The notes under the pieces: generated by a model
Seen by the model: the letters and a program-made list of their open reading frames with translations, nothing else
What the model was told of the DNA's origin: nothing
The model's database searches: none
Shown: piece after piece, positions 10,401-11,544 of the stretch
Layout: each line of letters begins with the position of its first letter
How positions within the stretch are numbered: position 1 is the stretch's first letter
Source: an uncultured Verrucomicrobiales bacterium
GTDB lineage: Bacteria; Verrucomicrobiota; Verrucomicrobiae; Limisphaerales; CANJSG01
Assembly: GCA_946480965.1 (NCBI GenBank)
Contig: CAMLMI010000128.1
Span: forward strand, 1-11,544
DNA: 11,544 nt
Direction: 5' to 3'
Program-made: the position numbers and the translations under genes

Positions 10401-11544
10401 GAGCTGAACCGCTGGCTGCGCGAGCCCGGCCACGGCGACGCGCTCAAGGCCACCGAAGCCGATCTCGTTGGCGACCTGAAACTGCACTTCGACGCCGACG
10501 CCTTTCCCGACGCCATCCGCGTCCACGACGTCGCGTTGCCGCTGACCTACGCCTACGCGCCGGGCGAGGAGTGGGACGGCGTCACCATCCAGTTGCCGGC
10601 CGAGATCGCCGCCGCGATGTCGCCGGCTGCGTTGGAATGGTCCGTGCCCGGCCTGCGGAGCGAGCAAGCGCTGGAGCTGTTGCGTTCACTGCCCAAGGCG
10701 CTGCGCCGCGAACTGATGCCGCTCCAGGACAAGGCGGCGGAGATCGCCCGCGAGTTCAGCCCCACCGGTCCGTCGCTGAGGGAGGATCTCTGCCGCTTCA
10801 TCCATCGCCGCTATGGGCTGGAGATCTCGGCGGGCGCATGGTCCGGCGAAGCCTTGCCCGCCCATCTGCGGCCGCGCGTGGAAATCCTCGACCATCGCCG
10901 CAAGCCCATCGCCAGCGGGCGCAATCTGGAAGAGCTGAAGGAGAAGATCGCGGCCCTGCCGCAGAAACCGGCCGCACCATCCAACGCCTGGCGCCGCGCC
11001 ACCGAACGCTGGGAACGCCCGGCGGTCGGCGGCTGGACCTTTGGCGATCTGCCGGAGCGGATCGAGGTGCAGGAAGACGGACGGCACCTTGGAGTGCGCC
11101 GGCTCGACGGCGCTTTGGTGCGGCCTGAAAGGACTTCGGTGCCGCACCAAAGCGGTGTCGAGCCACCGCAGTCCAAAGAGCTGGTCCGGCAAGATGCCGA
11201 ACCTACTTTGCTGGCCTTCCCCGGCCTCCAGGCCGAGGACCAGACCGTCAGCGTCCGCCTCTTCCGCACCGCCGAAGCCGCCCGCCAGGCCAGCGCCGTC
11301 GGCGTGCCGCGCCTGATCGAGCTCGTCCTGCAAAAGGACTTCGCCTGGCTGCAAAAGGACCTTCGCGGCTTCTCCAAGTTCTCCGCCGCCTACGCCCCGC
11401 TCGGTTCGCTCGATGATCTCGCCGACAGCGCCTTCGAACATCTCAAGCGCCAGATTCTGCCCAGGGCGCCGTTGACCTCCTTGACCCAAGCCGCGTTCCA
11501 AGCCGCCGTGGACCAGACGCGGGAACGGATGCGCGGCGCCGTGC
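7404..11544 (+). CDS. hrpA: HrpA-type DEAH-box ATP-dependent RNA helicase (3' partial)
   Basis: The frame is open from GTG 7404 to the window edge, giving 1380 codons. HrpA in E. coli has 1300 residues and acts on RNA, including rescue of stalled ribosomes. Motifs in order: Walker A GETGSGKT 98-105, TQPRR at about 131, DEAH 195-198, SAT 227-229, TNIAETSLT 417-425, and motif VI QRKGRAGR 464-471. Then come the helicase-associated region and the long HrpA-specific C-terminal part (for example ALVEGD and WTFGDLPE). By comparison with remembered E. coli HrpA, about 150 residues lie beyond the window. Relative to that protein there are four extra segments: about 281-322, 673-747, 922-942 and 1228-1259. 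Each is encoded wholly or mainly by a palindromic repeat and leaves the frame open. A further basic linker (about 797-820) is not a repeat. GTG 7404 is chosen because it adds a family-like N-terminus; ATG 7452 is the alternative. There is no sign of a frameshift, so the gene appears functional. Confidence 0.93.
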   Translation, partial: MNDPRIAELRSLLPQAMLPDWVRLGARAVRLFKDRLHPDKHDAVLNRLLEQARASIALRERRRLAVPVVSYPKDLPITARKDEIVAAIRANQVVVLAGETGSGKTTQIPKMCLEAGLGIEAKIGCTQPRRVAALSISKRIAEELNVGWGREVGCKIRFDDRSSADTYIKLMTDGILLAEAQGDRQLSEYNAIIIDEAHERSLNIDFLLGHLKNLLAERADLKLIVTSATIDLPAFSKHFNDAPIIEVSGRMFPVDVIYAPFEHEPDSEEESADLELLTSAHPLAPRRGEGQGEGSEATDLSGASDSLSTPLTPALSPDGGEGVRLGASIRSRLRSAGGDLTYVDACVSATETLLYQTSGGDVLVFLPGERDIRECADQLEGRFAGDAEIVPLFGRLSAGDQQRVFASTSRRKIVIATNIAETSLTIPGIRYVVDAGLSRLSRYSPRTRTRRLPIEPVSQSSANQRKGRAGRVEDGVCIRLYGEDDFKARPAFTQPEIQRSNLAEVILRMKAFRFGDIETFPFVQPPTPAAIASGYALLQELGALDGERELTQLGRDLARLPIDPTLGRMLLQAQEEGATQELLIIASGLSIQDPRERPMDQKDAANAAHKRFADESSDFLGLLNIWNAVHDEWEALRTQGARRKFCKKHFLSYLRMREWQDLHAQLEGALEDTVGRASLSGRSGRAKAPAEPPEARSDNKTATLATPRRTGVASEAVSSKANPPEGSAGAVALPQGTEGAHPPRRRRLTQDDLYRAIHRSILAGLIGHVARREERNTYKASGNRMVTVFPGSDLYERGEPKKKHAPDRRNRHGGEAPEKEKTKQPAWLVAGEIVETSQLFARTLAGIDPQWIAQIAPHCCKVTHQNPHWSASSGRVLVEEISTLHGLEVARRKVAYANLNPADATKIFLRAALVEGDLFPPRSRGRESAPSEETAPTHVGGYDESAPQPYPFLVHNRAVRQKIENWQTRVRRYDLGNLDEALVTFYASKFGETVVASRDELNRWLREPGHGDALKATEADLVGDLKLHFDADAFPDAIRVHDVALPLTYAYAPGEEWDGVTIQLPAEIAAAMSPAALEWSVPGLRSEQALELLRSLPKALRRELMPLQDKAAEIAREFSPTGPSLREDLCRFIHRRYGLEISAGAWSGEALPAHLRPRVEILDHRRKPIASGRNLEELKEKIAALPQKPAAPSNAWRRATERWERPAVGGWTFGDLPERIEVQEDGRHLGVRRLDGALVRPERTSVPHQSGVEPPQSKELVRQDAEPTLLAFPGLQAEDQTVSVRLFRTAEAARQASAVGVPRLIELVLQKDFAWLQKDLRGFSKFSAAYAPLGSLDDLADSAFEHLKRQILPRAPLTSLTQAAFQAAVDQTRERMRGAV
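8244..8369. repeat. REPIN-like inverted pair of palindromic units inside hrpA
   Basis: Two 39-bp units stand in opposite orientation: 8247-8285 and 8331-8369. The reverse complement of the first matches the second at about 32 of 39 positions, sharing CCCCTCACCC, CCCTCTCCC and GGGGCGAGGGG. Each unit also has a small internal hairpin (CCCCTC 8254-8259 with GAGGGG 8261-8266 in the first). The 45-bp spacer holds another hairpin, CCGAC 8296-8300 with GTCGG 8303-8307. The element spans 126 bp, exactly 42 codons, translated as residues 281-322 between the two RecA-like helicase domains. Inverted pairs of this kind are known as REPINs in other bacteria, where RAYT transposases move them; no RAYT gene is in this window. 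Confidence 0.85.
9453..9604. repeat. Nested inverted-repeat element inside hrpA
   Basis: The outer arms 9453-9478 and 9579-9604 are 26 bp each and are reverse complements with one mismatch (GGTAGGGCGA, then CTCCCGCCGAGCC in the left arm). They enclose 100 bp that contains a second inverted repeat, 9512-9523 with 9534-9545 (12 bp, one mismatch). A short outer match GTCCCT 9434-9439 with AGGGAC 9608-9613 may mark the true ends. The size and structure suggest a non-autonomous miniature transposable element. It supplies most of HrpA residues 673-747, a low-complexity stretch rich in Ala, Pro, Ser, Gly and Arg with no counterpart in E. coli HrpA. Confidence 0.8.
10167..10230. repeat. 64-bp palindromic element inside hrpA
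   Basis: Arms 10167-10191 and 10206-10230 are 25 bp each and reverse complementary except at two positions, around a 14-base loop. The left arm carries GTAGCCGC and GACGTGAGTC. The element encodes HrpA residues from about 922 to 942, just after ALVEGDLFPP, where E. coli HrpA has a short connection. The sequence style differs from the other three elements, so it is a separate family. Confidence 0.82.
11087..11178. repeat. 92-bp hairpin element inside hrpA
   Basis: Arms 11087-11124 and 11141-11178 are 38 bp each and reverse complementary at 32 positions, around a 16-base loop. The 14 bp nearest the loop (CGCTTTGGTGCGGC on the left) pair perfectly, as does GGCTCGAC farther out. It is read in frame as HrpA residues of about 1228-1259, in a loop of the C-terminal region shortly before the segment SVRLF. 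The composition differs from the other elements, making it a fourth family. Confidence 0.82.

Noticed and set aside
8322..10667. Minus-strand open frames opposite hrpA (for example 8322-9392 and 9600-10667)
   Set aside because: The plus strand carries clear helicase motifs throughout; the minus-strand products have no motif or start context.
8244..11178. Hairpins in hrpA read as transcription terminators, inteins or introns
   Set aside because: None is followed by a T run; there are no intein splice residues or homing endonuclease motifs; and none has group I or II intron features.
7404..11544. hrpA as a pseudogene disrupted by repeat insertions
   Set aside because: The frame remains open across all four elements, and all helicase motifs before and after them are intact, so disruption is not supported by the sequence.

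Overview
This is a GC-rich bacterial chromosomal window, coding throughout on the + strand. In order it holds: the 3' part of an outer-membrane efflux channel gene; gyrB; a two-gene toxin-antitoxin module (Phd/YefM-type antitoxin plus PIN-domain toxin); gyrA; and a very long hrpA-type DEAH-box RNA helicase gene that runs off the right edge. The GyrA active-site region (HPHGEAVIYP), the GyrB tail insert and the style of the dispersed palindromic repeats point towards the Planctomycetes-Verrucomicrobia-Chlamydiae group, most likely Verrucomicrobiota. That placement is from memory of family sequences and was not searched.

Layout: 1-1083 efflux channel (5' end missing), closed by a probable intrinsic terminator; 1084-1268 intergenic region with a weak gyrB promoter candidate; 1269-3767 gyrB; 3781-3809 promoter and perfect inverted-repeat operator of the toxin-antitoxin unit; 3816-4145 antitoxin; 4152-4589 toxin; 4599-7253 gyrA; 7272-7300 strong intrinsic terminator; 7404-11544 hrpA (3' end missing). 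No tRNA, rRNA, CRISPR array, transposase or insertion sequence was seen.

GyrB and GyrA form the heterotetrameric DNA gyrase and normally sit side by side. Here they are separated by a complete toxin-antitoxin module only 6 to 48 bp from its neighbours. No terminator is visible between gyrB and the end of gyrA, so all four genes could share a transcript, and gyrA could also be read from the toxin-antitoxin promoter.

The most unusual region is hrpA. Four different palindromic, transposon-like elements (8244-8369, about 9453-9604, 10167-10230 and 11087-11178) lie inside the coding sequence. All are read in frame without a stop, and all fall in places where Escherichia coli HrpA has only short linkers or loops. 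The helicase motifs remain intact, so the gene looks functional but has absorbed repeats as extra protein segments, much as Rickettsia palindromic elements do.
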